Source: Rhizobium indicum (GTDB taxonomy: Bacteria; Pseudomonadota; Alphaproteobacteria; Rhizobiales; Rhizobiaceae). From it: a DNA stretch of 64,000 bases. The stretch spans positions 372,001 through 436,000 of the forward strand of contig NZ_CP054023.1 of the NCBI RefSeq assembly GCF_005862305.2, given 5' to 3'. The notes beneath the pieces are model-generated. The model was not told the DNA's origin and searched no databases. It saw nothing but the letters and a program-made list of their open reading frames with translations. A program made the position numbers and the translations under genes. Shown in pieces: positions 8,968 through 16,651 of the stretch. Every line of letters starts with the position of its first letter. Position 1 is the stretch's first letter.

Positions 8968-11529
8968 TTAGGTGCGCGGCTTCAGATTTTCTGGGTCATA
9001 GATCGGCTTGTACCCGACGCCGACAACCTCCACCGGATAAGTCTCGGCAAAATACTCGACATTCAGCCTGCGTCCGACCTGGCAATGCGACCAGGGTAGA
9101 TAGGCCAAAGCAATGTTCTTTCCGACCGTCGGGCCGTAGGCGACCGAGGTCGTGTACGACCGACGGCCAAGCTCGTCGACCAGAACCTCTCCCGTGGCGG
9201 GATCGACAACCGGCATGCTGCCGACGGGATAACGCTTCACGCCTGACTTGTCGGTATTCTCGGTCATAACAAGGGTGCAGAGCATGGCCGGCTGGTGCTC
9301 GCGCGCCTTGTATTCCAGATGTTTTGCCTTGCCGCGGAAATCGGCTTCCTTGACCTTCGGACGGGCGAGATCGGCTTCGATCAGGTTGTACTGGGTCAAG
9401 AGGTCGGCGTTCTGCAGGCGCAGGCTCTTTTCCATGCGGCGCGAGTTTGCATAGGTTTCGACGCCGAAGGCCATCACACCGGTCGAGCGCAGCGCATCCC
9501 AGACGGCGAGGCCGTCTTCGTACTTCATGTGCAGTTCCCAGCCCTGCTCGCCGACATAGGAGATGCGGAAGGCGGTGATTGGCTTACCGGCGATTTCGAT
9601 CGGCTTGATCGCCGCAAAGGCGAAGTTTTCCTGATCGAGCCCGGCCGGATCGGCCACGGCCTTCTTCAGCGTGTCGCGCGCGTTCGGCCCCCAGATGCCG
9701 ATCGTCACGAATTTTTCCGAGACGTCGGTGATGATCACGTCAAGGCCGCGGTCTTCGGCGACGCGCTTCATATAGTGCAGGTCGCGCGGGCCGGCATCGG
9801 CGCCGTTGACGAGACGGCACCGGTCGGCCATGCGGAAGACGGTGAAGTCAGCGCGCACCATGCCTTCGTCGTCGAGGAAGTGGGTGTAAACGCCCTTGCC
9901 GATGTTCGCATCGCCACCGACCTTGGCGGCGCACAGCCATTCCATCAGTTCGACATGGTCAGGTCCCTCGATATCGACCATGTGGAAGTGGCTGAGGTTG
10001 ACGATGCCGCAATCCTCGCTCATCGCCAGATGCTCGGCATTCGAAACGCGCCAGAAATGGCGGCTGTCCCATTCATTCTCGCGGACCGGGACGCGGTCGG
10101 CGTATTTCTCCAGAAGGTGCTCGTTGGCGGCGTAGCCATGCGCACGCTCCCAGCCGCCAAGTTCCATGAAGTAGCCGCCAAGCTCCTTTTCGCGCTCGTA
10201 GAAGGGCGAGCGCTTGGCGTTGCGGCCGGATGCATAGGGTTCGCGGGTGTGAACAGCCGGGAAATAGATCTTCTGGGCGGCTTCGTAGCAGCGGCCCTCG
10301 ATGAACTCTTCCGTCAGTTGATGCGGATAGAAGCGAGCGTAGTCGATGCTGTTGTGATCGATTTCAGTGCGGCCATCGGTCATCCAGTCGGCGATCAGCT
10401 TGCCATAGCCCGGGCCGTCCTTGACCCAGATGGCAACGCAATACCAGAGACCGCGCACCTTCTGGCTCTCGCCGCAGGATGCGCCGCCGCCGGCCGAAAC
10501 CTGCAGCAGGCCGTTGAAGGAGTGACCCTCGTTATAGCCGAGTTCGCCGAGGATCGGCGTCAGTTCCATGGCGCGCTCGAGCGGCTCGATGATCTGTTCC
10601 ATCTCGAGGTCACGCTGCGAGGGCGAAAGGCGCGCTTCGTGTTTTTCGAGAATATCGCGCGGATGGCACATGCGCGGATTGGTGGCTTCGTAATAGCCCC
10701 ACTCGATCTGGCCGCCCTCCGTCGTTGCCGGGTCGCCGGTATCGCGCATATAGGCGGAGTTGCCCTGGTCGCGCAGCAGCGGGAAGCCGATTTCCTTGCC
10801 GGTGCCTTCGAATTCATTGTACGGGCCGAAGAAGGTGAGCGGGTGATCGACCGGCATGACCGGCAGGTCTTCGCCGACCATCTCCGCGATCAGGCGCCCC
10901 CAGAGGCCGGCACAGACGATGACGTGGTCGGCCATAACAGTGCCGCGATGGGTGACGACGCCCTTGATGCGGCCGCCTTCGACGATCAGCGACTTCGCCG
11001 GCGTATTGCCGAACACCTTAAGCTTGCCGGCCTTTTCGGCGGCATCGACCAGCTTGCCGGCAACGGTCTGCGAGCGCGGAATGACGAGGCCGGCATCCGG
11101 ATCGTAAAGGCCGCCCATCACCTGATCTTCCTCGATCAGCGGGAACTTCTCCTTGATCTCGGAAGGGCTGACATAATGAGCGCGGGTGCCGAAAGCGCGT
11201 GCCGAGGAAAGCTTGCGCTTGATTTCCTCCATCCAGGTATCGTCGCCGGTGCGCGCCACTTCGAGGCCGCCAATGCGGGCGTAATGGCCCATCTTCTCGT
11301 AGAAATCGATCGAATATTGCGTGGTCCAGACCGACAGATAGTCGTGGCTCGTGGTGTAACAGAAGTCCGAGGCATGGGCTGTCGAGCCGATATCTGTCGG
11401 GATGCCCGACTTATCGATGCCGACGATATCGTCCCATCCCCGCTCGACGAGATGATGCGCGATGGAGGCGCCGACGATACCGCCGAGCCCGATGATGACG
11501 ACCTTTGCCTTTTCCGGAAATGCTGCCAC
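8968..11529 (-). CDS. FAD-dependent dimethylglycine/sarcosine dehydrogenase-like protein (DAO plus GcvT domains)
   Basis: Fused oxidoreductase of 853 aa. An N-terminal FAD domain (VVIIGLGGIVGASIAHHL, residues 10-27) and DAO fold run to about residue 390, followed by a linker domain. The C-terminal half is a folate-binding aminomethyltransferase (GcvT) domain with ISYVGEQGWELHMKYEDGLA and a terminal barrel (GKNIALAYLPWSHCQVGRRL). Dimethylglycine dehydrogenase, sarcosine dehydrogenase and related N-methyl amino acid demethylases share this order, passing the one-carbon unit to tetrahydrofolate. The start is GTG at 11529 behind an AAGGA site. No partner gene is adjacent, so the exact substrate is open. 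Confidence 0.88.
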   Translation of the reverse strand: MAAFPEKAKVVIIGLGGIVGASIAHHLVERGWDDIVGIDKSGIPTDIGSTAHASDFCYTTSHDYLSVWTTQYSIDFYEKMGHYARIGGLEVARTGDDTWMEEIKRKLSSARAFGTRAHYVSPSEIKEKFPLIEEDQVMGGLYDPDAGLVIPRSQTVAGKLVDAAEKAGKLKVFGNTPAKSLIVEGGRIKGVVTHRGTVMADHVIVCAGLWGRLIAEMVGEDLPVMPVDHPLTFFGPYNEFEGTGKEIGFPLLRDQGNSAYMRDTGDPATTEGGQIEWGYYEATNPRMCHPRDILEKHEARLSPSQRDLEMEQIIEPLERAMELTPILGELGYNEGHSFNGLLQVSAGGGASCGESQKVRGLWYCVAIWVKDGPGYGKLIADWMTDGRTEIDHNSIDYARFYPHQLTEEFIEGRCYEAAQKIYFPAVHTREPYASGRNAKRSPFYEREKELGGYFMELGGWERAHGYAANEHLLEKYADRVPVRENEWDSRHFWRVSNAEHLAMSEDCGIVNLSHFHMVDIEGPDHVELMEWLCAAKVGGDANIGKGVYTHFLDDEGMVRADFTVFRMADRCRLVNGADAGPRDLHYMKRVAEDRGLDVIITDVSEKFVTIGIWGPNARDTLKKAVADPAGLDQENFAFAAIKPIEIAGKPITAFRISYVGEQGWELHMKYEDGLAVWDALRSTGVMAFGVETYANSRRMEKSLRLQNADLLTQYNLIEADLARPKVKEADFRGKAKHLEYKAREHQPAMLCTLVMTENTDKSGVKRYPVGSMPVVDPATGEVLVDELGRRSYTTSVAYGPTVGKNIALAYLPWSHCQVGRRLNVEYFAETYPVEVVGVGYKPIYDPENLKPRT

Positions 11530-11807
11530 GTGCTGTTCCTTCTATTTATCGCACGAATTAAAATGACCTAACCGCGCTTGACGTACGCTTCGCGCGTGAG
11601 ATGCAGGAGCCATGTCAGCGTCCTAAGGAGTGTCACGTCTGCCGAAGCAGCGGAACCCCTCGACCGCTCCGCATGGAAGCTGCGATGAGGGTATTATGCA
11701 TAAGGCGCGTGATCGTCATTGGTCCTACGCCGCCTAGTAACGGCGTAATTGCGCCAGTCCGGATCGAGGCGGCGAGGCAACCGCAAAACAGCGCCGGCCT
11801 GCCCGGA

Positions 11808-12047
11808 TCACGGCGCCGCAATCGCTGCAAGTCGGTCGATGTCGACCAGCACGATGTCTTCGGAAACAGGCTCGCGATTGTGCAGCCGGAACCAGTCCGC
11901 AGCTTCGCGCACGCGGTCACCATGCGGCGGCGGATAGGCGCCAAGTCCGAGAACCCATTCCCGCACGGTCTCGCGCTCCATCCGCCCGGCCCGGTATCGA
12001 TCGCAGACGGTTTTCGCTGATGCGACGAGATCGTTGATGCTTTTCAC
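11808..12047 (-). CDS. Small hypothetical protein, third gene of the XRE trio
   Basis: Unrecognised 79-residue protein, MKSINDLVASAKTVCDRYRA at its start and a hydrophobic VDIDRLAAIAAP tail. It is soluble and charged, without a signal. It begins 9 bp after the stop of the preceding small gene on the same strand, so it is probably cotranscribed with the XRE regulator. Upstream, 11530-11807 holds no convincing gene. Confidence 0.55.
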   Translation of the reverse strand: MKSINDLVASAKTVCDRYRAGRMERETVREWVLGLGAYPPPHGDRVREAADWFRLHNREPVSEDIVLVDIDRLAAIAAP

Positions 12048-12056
12048 AAGATACCC

Positions 12057-12320
12057 TCAATGCACGGATGGTTCTTCATCTTCGAGAAACGATCGAATGC
12101 CGTCGCGCGCGACGACGGCCAGGAATTCGTCGAAGGCATCCCGGTCGGTCGCAAATGGCTCGTCCCAGCGGATCAGGTCTTCCGCCTGCGTGACCACCTC
12201 CATCGTCCAGTCTTCATTGCTGCCGGATGTGCGGAAGATATCGACGAGCACGGTGATCCCGTCATCGGTGAATTCTCCCGCCAGTTCGGAGTGTTCGAGC
12301 TTCTCTTTCTTTGCCATCAT
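12057..12320 (-). CDS. Small acidic hypothetical protein
   Basis: Unrecognised 87-residue acidic protein (KKEKLEHSELAGEFTDDGIT, ending FLEDEEPSVH). It starts directly after the stop codon of the XRE-family gene (no intergenic base), which indicates translational coupling. The regulator followed by two small acidic proteins has the size pattern of a toxin-antitoxin or phage-type regulatory cassette, but no toxin fold is recognisable, so no such claim is made. Confidence 0.6.
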   Translation of the reverse strand: MMAKKEKLEHSELAGEFTDDGITVLVDIFRTSGSNEDWTMEVVTQAEDLIRWDEPFATDRDAFDEFLAVVARDGIRSFLEDEEPSVH

Positions 12321-12641
12321 TCAGCCACCTGCACCGGGCGGTGCGTCGTTTTTGAGATATTCTTCATATTGAACCGTCTCGGTTTCATTCGTGTCGATCG
12401 ACGCATCGGCGCGTTTCGCAAGGCGAACACCCGCACCCCCGCCATTTTCGGGGATGAAAATGACGCCGCCGCCTTCCAGGGCGTGCTTCATATCCTGCAG
12501 GGTCCGTTCGTAGGGAGAGCGCTTGCCGGCCTCGAAATTAGCGATCGTCGCTTTGGCGACTTTCGATGCCGATGACAGATCGTCCTGAGACCATGCCAAA
12601 AGGGCACGAGCAGCGCGGCATTGAGCGGAAGATAGACACAA
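12321..12641 (-). CDS. XRE-family helix-turn-helix regulator
   Basis: Small DNA-binding protein (106 aa). Residues 7-60 form an XRE/Cro helix-turn-helix: QCRAARALLAWSQDDLSSAS, then KVAKATIANFEAGKRSPYER. The tail is charged and probably disordered. No in-frame ATG precedes the HTH; the best start is TTG at 12641, with AAGG about 8 bases upstream and an in-frame stop just before. It leads the two-gene cluster that follows and may regulate it. Confidence 0.8.
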   Translation of the reverse strand: MCLSSAQCRAARALLAWSQDDLSSASKVAKATIANFEAGKRSPYERTLQDMKHALEGGGVIFIPENGGGAGVRLAKRADASIDTNETETVQYEEYLKNDAPPGAGG

Positions 12642-12887
12642 AACAATAACCTTGCATCAAAAGTGTGATTCTGCCTCGGGGAGATTATATTAAAAACGTA
12701 ATCTCGATACAAGCGATGATGAGAGCAGGTGCATGACGGCACAGCATGTTGTGAGCCCTGGAATGGGCCTATTCCATTCTTTCGGCCTTTAATACTCCAC
12801 GCTCATCTATCGAACGACCAGGTTGATTGACTGAATATTATTAAAGTCTAATTTAGATTACCTTTATCACGCACCCGGGAGGTAACA

Positions 12888-13949
12888 ATGCGTGAGCCAG
12901 ATATGCAAAAACTCGATGCGCTTGTCGGTCGTCTTGTTGGCGACGTCGGCGCCGCCATGTCAGGGGCCTTGGTCGTGCTTGGCGACCAGGTCGGAATCTA
13001 TAAGGCGATGGCCGACGGAACGCCGATGAGCGTCCAGGACCTTGCCGCGAAAACGGGGATAAAGGAGCGTTATCTCAGGGAATGGCTGAGCGCCCAGGCG
13101 GCTGCCGATTATGTCGCTTACGATGAAAAGACCGATCGTTTCAGCCTGACGCCGGAACAGGCGATGGTGTTTGCCGAGGAAAACAGCCCGGCCTTTTTCG
13201 TCGGCGCCTTCGAGGTCGTGCAATCCATGTGGATGGACGAGTCTAAGGTCGCCGATGCTTTCCGTACCGGCAAGGGTCTCGGCTGGCATGAGCACAGCAC
13301 CTGCCTTTTCCGAGGCACCGAACGGTTCTTTCGCCCGGGCTACAACAGCCATCTCGTGGCCGAATGGATTCCGGCTCTTGCCGGGGTCGAGGCAAAGCTC
13401 AAGGCCGGCGCCAGTGTCGCCGATGTCGGCTGCGGTCATGGGGCATCGACCATCCTGATGGCGCAGGCCTATCCCGCCTCCCGCTTCACCGGCTTCGACT
13501 ATCACGGCCCGTCGATCGAAAGAGCAAAGGCCGCCGCGAAGGATGCGGGTGTTTCGGACCGCGTGACCTTCCAGCAGGGCTCTGCGGCGGAATTTCCGGG
13601 GCGCGGCTATGATATGGTCGCCATGTTCGACTGCCTTCACGACATGGGCGATCCGGTCGGCGCCGGCCGGCATGTCAAGGAAACGCTTGGGCCGAACGGC
13701 ACCTGGCTCATCGTCGAGCCCTTTGCCCATGACCATCTCAAGGACAATCTCAATCCGGTCGGCCGCGTCTATTACGGAGCATCGACGATGATCTGCACGC
13801 CGGCGTCACTCTCCCAGGAGGTGGGGCTTGGGCTCGGCGCACAGGCGGGAGAAATGAAGCTTCGAAAGGTCGCGCTCGACGCCGGATTCACGCATTTCCG
13901 CCGCGCCACGGAAACGCCGTTCAACATGGTGTTCGAGGTGCGGGCCTGA
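12888..13949 (+). CDS. SAM-dependent methyltransferase with N-terminal winged helix
   Basis: Class I methyltransferase of 353 aa. The N-terminal 100 residues form a winged-helix dimerisation region (MSVQDLAAKTGIKERYLREW, LTPEQAMVF) as in small-molecule O-methyltransferases. The Rossmann domain begins ASVADVGCGHGASTILMAQ (motif I), followed by FTGFDYHGPSIERAK and a motif resembling post-I/II, DMVAMFDCLHDMGDP. GGGAGG at 12877-12882 sets the ATG. It is a single-gene unit with a 246-bp AT-richer upstream region. Homologues are often annotated ubiquinone/menaquinone- or rRNA-type methylases without proof; the substrate is unknown. Confidence 0.85.
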   Translation: MREPDMQKLDALVGRLVGDVGAAMSGALVVLGDQVGIYKAMADGTPMSVQDLAAKTGIKERYLREWLSAQAAADYVAYDEKTDRFSLTPEQAMVFAEENSPAFFVGAFEVVQSMWMDESKVADAFRTGKGLGWHEHSTCLFRGTERFFRPGYNSHLVAEWIPALAGVEAKLKAGASVADVGCGHGASTILMAQAYPASRFTGFDYHGPSIERAKAAAKDAGVSDRVTFQQGSAAEFPGRGYDMVAMFDCLHDMGDPVGAGRHVKETLGPNGTWLIVEPFAHDHLKDNLNPVGRVYYGASTMICTPASLSQEVGLGLGAQAGEMKLRKVALDAGFTHFRRATETPFNMVFEVRA

Positions 13950-13974
13950 AGGTTCTGGGTTGCCAGGCGGCCGG

Positions 13975-14817
13975 CTATCTCAGTTTTCCGATGCTGGCAT
14001 ACATGCCCGTCGTGCGGAATTCGGTGGGATTGGTGCCGTAGACGCGGCGGAAGACCTTGGAGAAATAGTTGGGGTCCTCGAAGCCGCACATGATGGCGAC
14101 TTCCTTGACCGGCAGGAAGTCGGCCTTGGTCAGAAGCTTGACGGCGCGCTGCAGGCGTTGCTGCAGCACGAATTCGGCCGGCGGCATGCCCTCGCTCTCG
14201 GCAAAGCTGCGCGAGAAATGCGCGCGGCTGAGGCCGACGATGCTGGCAAGCTCGCTGACCGGTAGCGCCTTTTCGAGATTGGCGTTGATATGGTCGATCA
14301 CCGGCTGCATGAAGCTGAGCTCGGCGGCAAAGGCCGGCGAGCCGAAGACATCGTCGTAAAGCGCCATCGCCGCTTCATAGGCAATCGCCGAGGCAGCACC
14401 CGGCGACGTCGCGCCCTTGACGAGGCGCAGGCTGCAATCGGCGAGATGGTCGATGGTCGAGGGCTGCAGCTTCAGCACCGGGCCGGCGGTGGAAAGCACC
14501 ATCTGGTGGATGCGCAGGGTTTCCTCGCCATTCATCGAGATCCAGAAATATTCCCAGCGATCGCCCTTCTCCAGCCAGTAGCGATGATTGTGCGGCACCA
14601 GAACGAGCAGCGTGTCGCCGCCCTGAAGGCGATAGTTGCGGTGCTGGTAGCGCAGCTGGCCGCTGCCGCTGATCGTGTGCTGCAGCACGGTGAAGGGCGT
14701 CTGGCCGCGCCGGCGGCCGTCCCAGTCATAGCTCTCGTTCTCGCGCACTTCGTAGCCGGCGCTGGTCGGCATGGCGTGCAATCGCTGGCGGCCGCGGGGC
14801 AGCGAAACCGTCCTCAT
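13975..14817 (-). CDS. agpT: AraC-family regulator of the alpha-galactoside operon
   Basis: AraC/XylS activator (280 aa) divergent from the agaL1-agp operon. The N-terminal cupin-like sensor domain includes TVLQHTISGSGQLRYQHRNY and DTLLVLVPHNHRYWLE. The C-terminal 100 residues hold the two AraC helix-turn-helices (LPVSELASIVGLSRAHFSRS and VKEVAIMCGFEDPNYFSKVF, then RRVYGTNPTEFR). Start 14817 gives the cupin N-terminus; the frame opens upstream to 15000 but that stretch overlaps the promoter region. In Sinorhizobium meliloti an AraC regulator, AgpT, controls the same gene set; the name is transferred by gene order. Confidence 0.87.
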   Translation of the reverse strand: MRTVSLPRGRQRLHAMPTSAGYEVRENESYDWDGRRRGQTPFTVLQHTISGSGQLRYQHRNYRLQGGDTLLVLVPHNHRYWLEKGDRWEYFWISMNGEETLRIHQMVLSTAGPVLKLQPSTIDHLADCSLRLVKGATSPGAASAIAYEAAMALYDDVFGSPAFAAELSFMQPVIDHINANLEKALPVSELASIVGLSRAHFSRSFAESEGMPPAEFVLQQRLQRAVKLLTKADFLPVKEVAIMCGFEDPNYFSKVFRRVYGTNPTEFRTTGMYASIGKLR

Positions 14818-15060
14818 CGACTGTCCGTTGGCGATCAAATCCTGCAGCACAAATTTACCCCTGAAAGCATAATCCTTCTCTGGTCGCCCTGCCGATTTCG
14901 GGCATAATCCCGGCCGACAAGAGGAAGAGACCACGGCCGATAGAGCGGCCGGGAGGAAAAAGGCAGATTTTACGGCGTTTTCAGCCACATGCGTCAGCAT
15001 GCGGCCTGATCCTCCATAACCTTCTTTTCCTTAGCATTCGGTTGGGTCGAGGTGAAGATC
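14818..15060. promoter_or_regulatory. Divergent control region agpT / agaL1
   Basis: This 243-bp gap carries the promoters for agpT (leftward) and the agaL1-agpABCD-agaL2 operon (rightward). AraC activators normally bind direct repeats here, but no repeat was clear enough to mark. GAGGTGA at 15049-15055 is the ribosome site of agaL1. Confidence 0.5.
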
Positions 15061-16527
15061 ATGAGTTTCAAAATCGCTATCATCGGTGCGGGCAGCGTCG
15101 GTTTCACCAAGAAGCTGTTTACCGATATATTGTGCGTTCCCGAGTTTCGCGACGTCGAATTCGCGCTGACGGATCTCAGCGAGCATAATCTGGAAATGAT
15201 CAAGGCGATCCTCGACCGCGTCGTCGAGGCGAACGGGCTGCCGACGAAGGTGACGGCGACGACCAACCGGCGCCAGGCGCTGGAAGGCGCGCGCTACATC
15301 ATCAGCTGCGTCCGGGTCGGTGGGCTCGAGGCCTATGCCGATGATATCAGAATCCCGCTGAAGTACGGCATCGACCAGTGCGTCGGCGATACGATCTGTG
15401 CCGGCGGCATTCTCTATGGCCAGCGCAACATCCCGGTCATCCTCGACTTCTGCAAGGATATCCGCGAGGTCGCCGAGCCCGGCGCGAAATTCCTGAACTA
15501 TGCCAACCCGATGGCGATGAACACCTGGGCGGCGATCGAATATGGCAAGGTCGACACCGTCGGTCTCTGCCACGGCGTCCAGCATGGCGCCGAACAGATT
15601 GCCGAGGTGCTCGGCGCGAAGTCGCTGAGCGAGCTCGACTATATCTGCTCCGGCATCAACCACCAGACCTGGTTCATCGACCTGCGCCTCAACGGCCGCA
15701 GGATCGGCAAGGACGAACTGGTCGCCGCTTTCGAGGCGCATCCGGTCTATTCGCAGCAGGAAAAATTGCGCATCGACGTGCTGAAGCGTTTCGGCGTCTA
15801 TTCCACCGAAAGCAACGGCCATCTCTCGGAATACCTGCCCTGGTATCGCAAGCGGCCTGACGAGATCACCCGCTGGATCGACATGTCCGACTGGATCCAC
15901 GGCGAGACCGGCGGCTACCTCCGCCATTCCACCGAAACGCGCAACTGGTTCGAGACGGAATATCCGCAATTCCTGGAATCCGCCGCAAAGCCGATCGATC
16001 CCGCCAAGCGCTCGAACGAACATGCAAGCCATATCCTCGAGGCGCTGGAGACGAACCGGGTCTATCGCGGCCATTTCAACGTCAAGAACAATGGCGTCAT
16101 CACCAACCTGCCGTCCGATGCGATCATCGAATCGCCCGGCTTCGTCGATCGCTTCGGCATCAACATGGTCTCCGGCGTCACCCTGCCGGAAGCCTGTGCG
16201 GCCACCTGCATCGCGTCGATCAACGTCCAACGCATGTCGGTGCATGCGGCAATATCGGGTGATATCGACCTCTTGAAGCTTGCCGTGCTGCACGATCCGC
16301 TGGTCGGCGCCGTCTCGACGCCGGAAGAGGTCTGGCAGATGGTCGATGAAATGGTCGTTGCCGAGGCGCGCTGGCTGCCGCAATATGCGCATGCCGTGCC
16401 GGCCGCCAAGGAGCGGCTGTCGAAATCGAAGGTGCAGACCCGCGACTGGGCGGGGGCCGCACGCCGCAACGTTCGCTCGATCGAGGAGCTGCGCGCGGAA
16501 AAGGCGGCGCTGAAACAGGCCGTCTGA
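15061..16527 (+). CDS. agaL1: Glycoside hydrolase family 4 alpha-galactosidase
   Basis: NAD- and Mn-dependent GH4 glycosidase (488 aa), predicted to split alpha-galactosides such as melibiose or raffinose in the cytoplasm. The NAD motif is GAGSVGF (residues 9-15). NYANPM contains the conserved Asn149, and the metal ligands are Cys170 (GLCHGVQH) and His201 (SGINHQTW), as in the MelA group. The ATG at 15061 lies 5 bases after GAGGTGA and is preferred over GTG 15052. It is the first gene of the operon; a second GH4 paralogue closes it. Family members also include galacturonidases, so the exact sugar rests on the agp context. Confidence 0.87.
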   Translation: MSFKIAIIGAGSVGFTKKLFTDILCVPEFRDVEFALTDLSEHNLEMIKAILDRVVEANGLPTKVTATTNRRQALEGARYIISCVRVGGLEAYADDIRIPLKYGIDQCVGDTICAGGILYGQRNIPVILDFCKDIREVAEPGAKFLNYANPMAMNTWAAIEYGKVDTVGLCHGVQHGAEQIAEVLGAKSLSELDYICSGINHQTWFIDLRLNGRRIGKDELVAAFEAHPVYSQQEKLRIDVLKRFGVYSTESNGHLSEYLPWYRKRPDEITRWIDMSDWIHGETGGYLRHSTETRNWFETEYPQFLESAAKPIDPAKRSNEHASHILEALETNRVYRGHFNVKNNGVITNLPSDAIIESPGFVDRFGINMVSGVTLPEACAATCIASINVQRMSVHAAISGDIDLLKLAVLHDPLVGAVSTPEEVWQMVDEMVVAEARWLPQYAHAVPAAKERLSKSKVQTRDWAGAARRNVRSIEELRAEKAALKQAV

Positions 16528-16651
16528 TTTTCTTGAAGGATGGGTCGTCATGGGTTTCCGGGAGGGAAATCCATGACGTCGGGCCCGCTTTCATGTCGTT
16601 CGAGGAAAAAGGAGCCGCGCAACCCGCGCTCCGGAACAAGAGGGAGAAACG

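Noticed and set aside
9295-11571. 758-codon open frame on the plus strand across the dehydrogenase gene
   Set aside because: It is antisense to a clear FAD/GcvT protein with conserved motifs. Its translation is rich in His, Asp and Arg without any domain, as is common for reverse-complement frames in GC-rich coding DNA.
11633-11944. Minus-strand frame upstream of the 79-residue gene
   Set aside because: No ribosome site, overlaps the better-supported small gene, and its translation has no recognisable pattern.
15031-16551. Long minus-strand frame across agaL1
   Set aside because: Antisense shadow of a well-supported GH4 enzyme; no domain or ribosome site.
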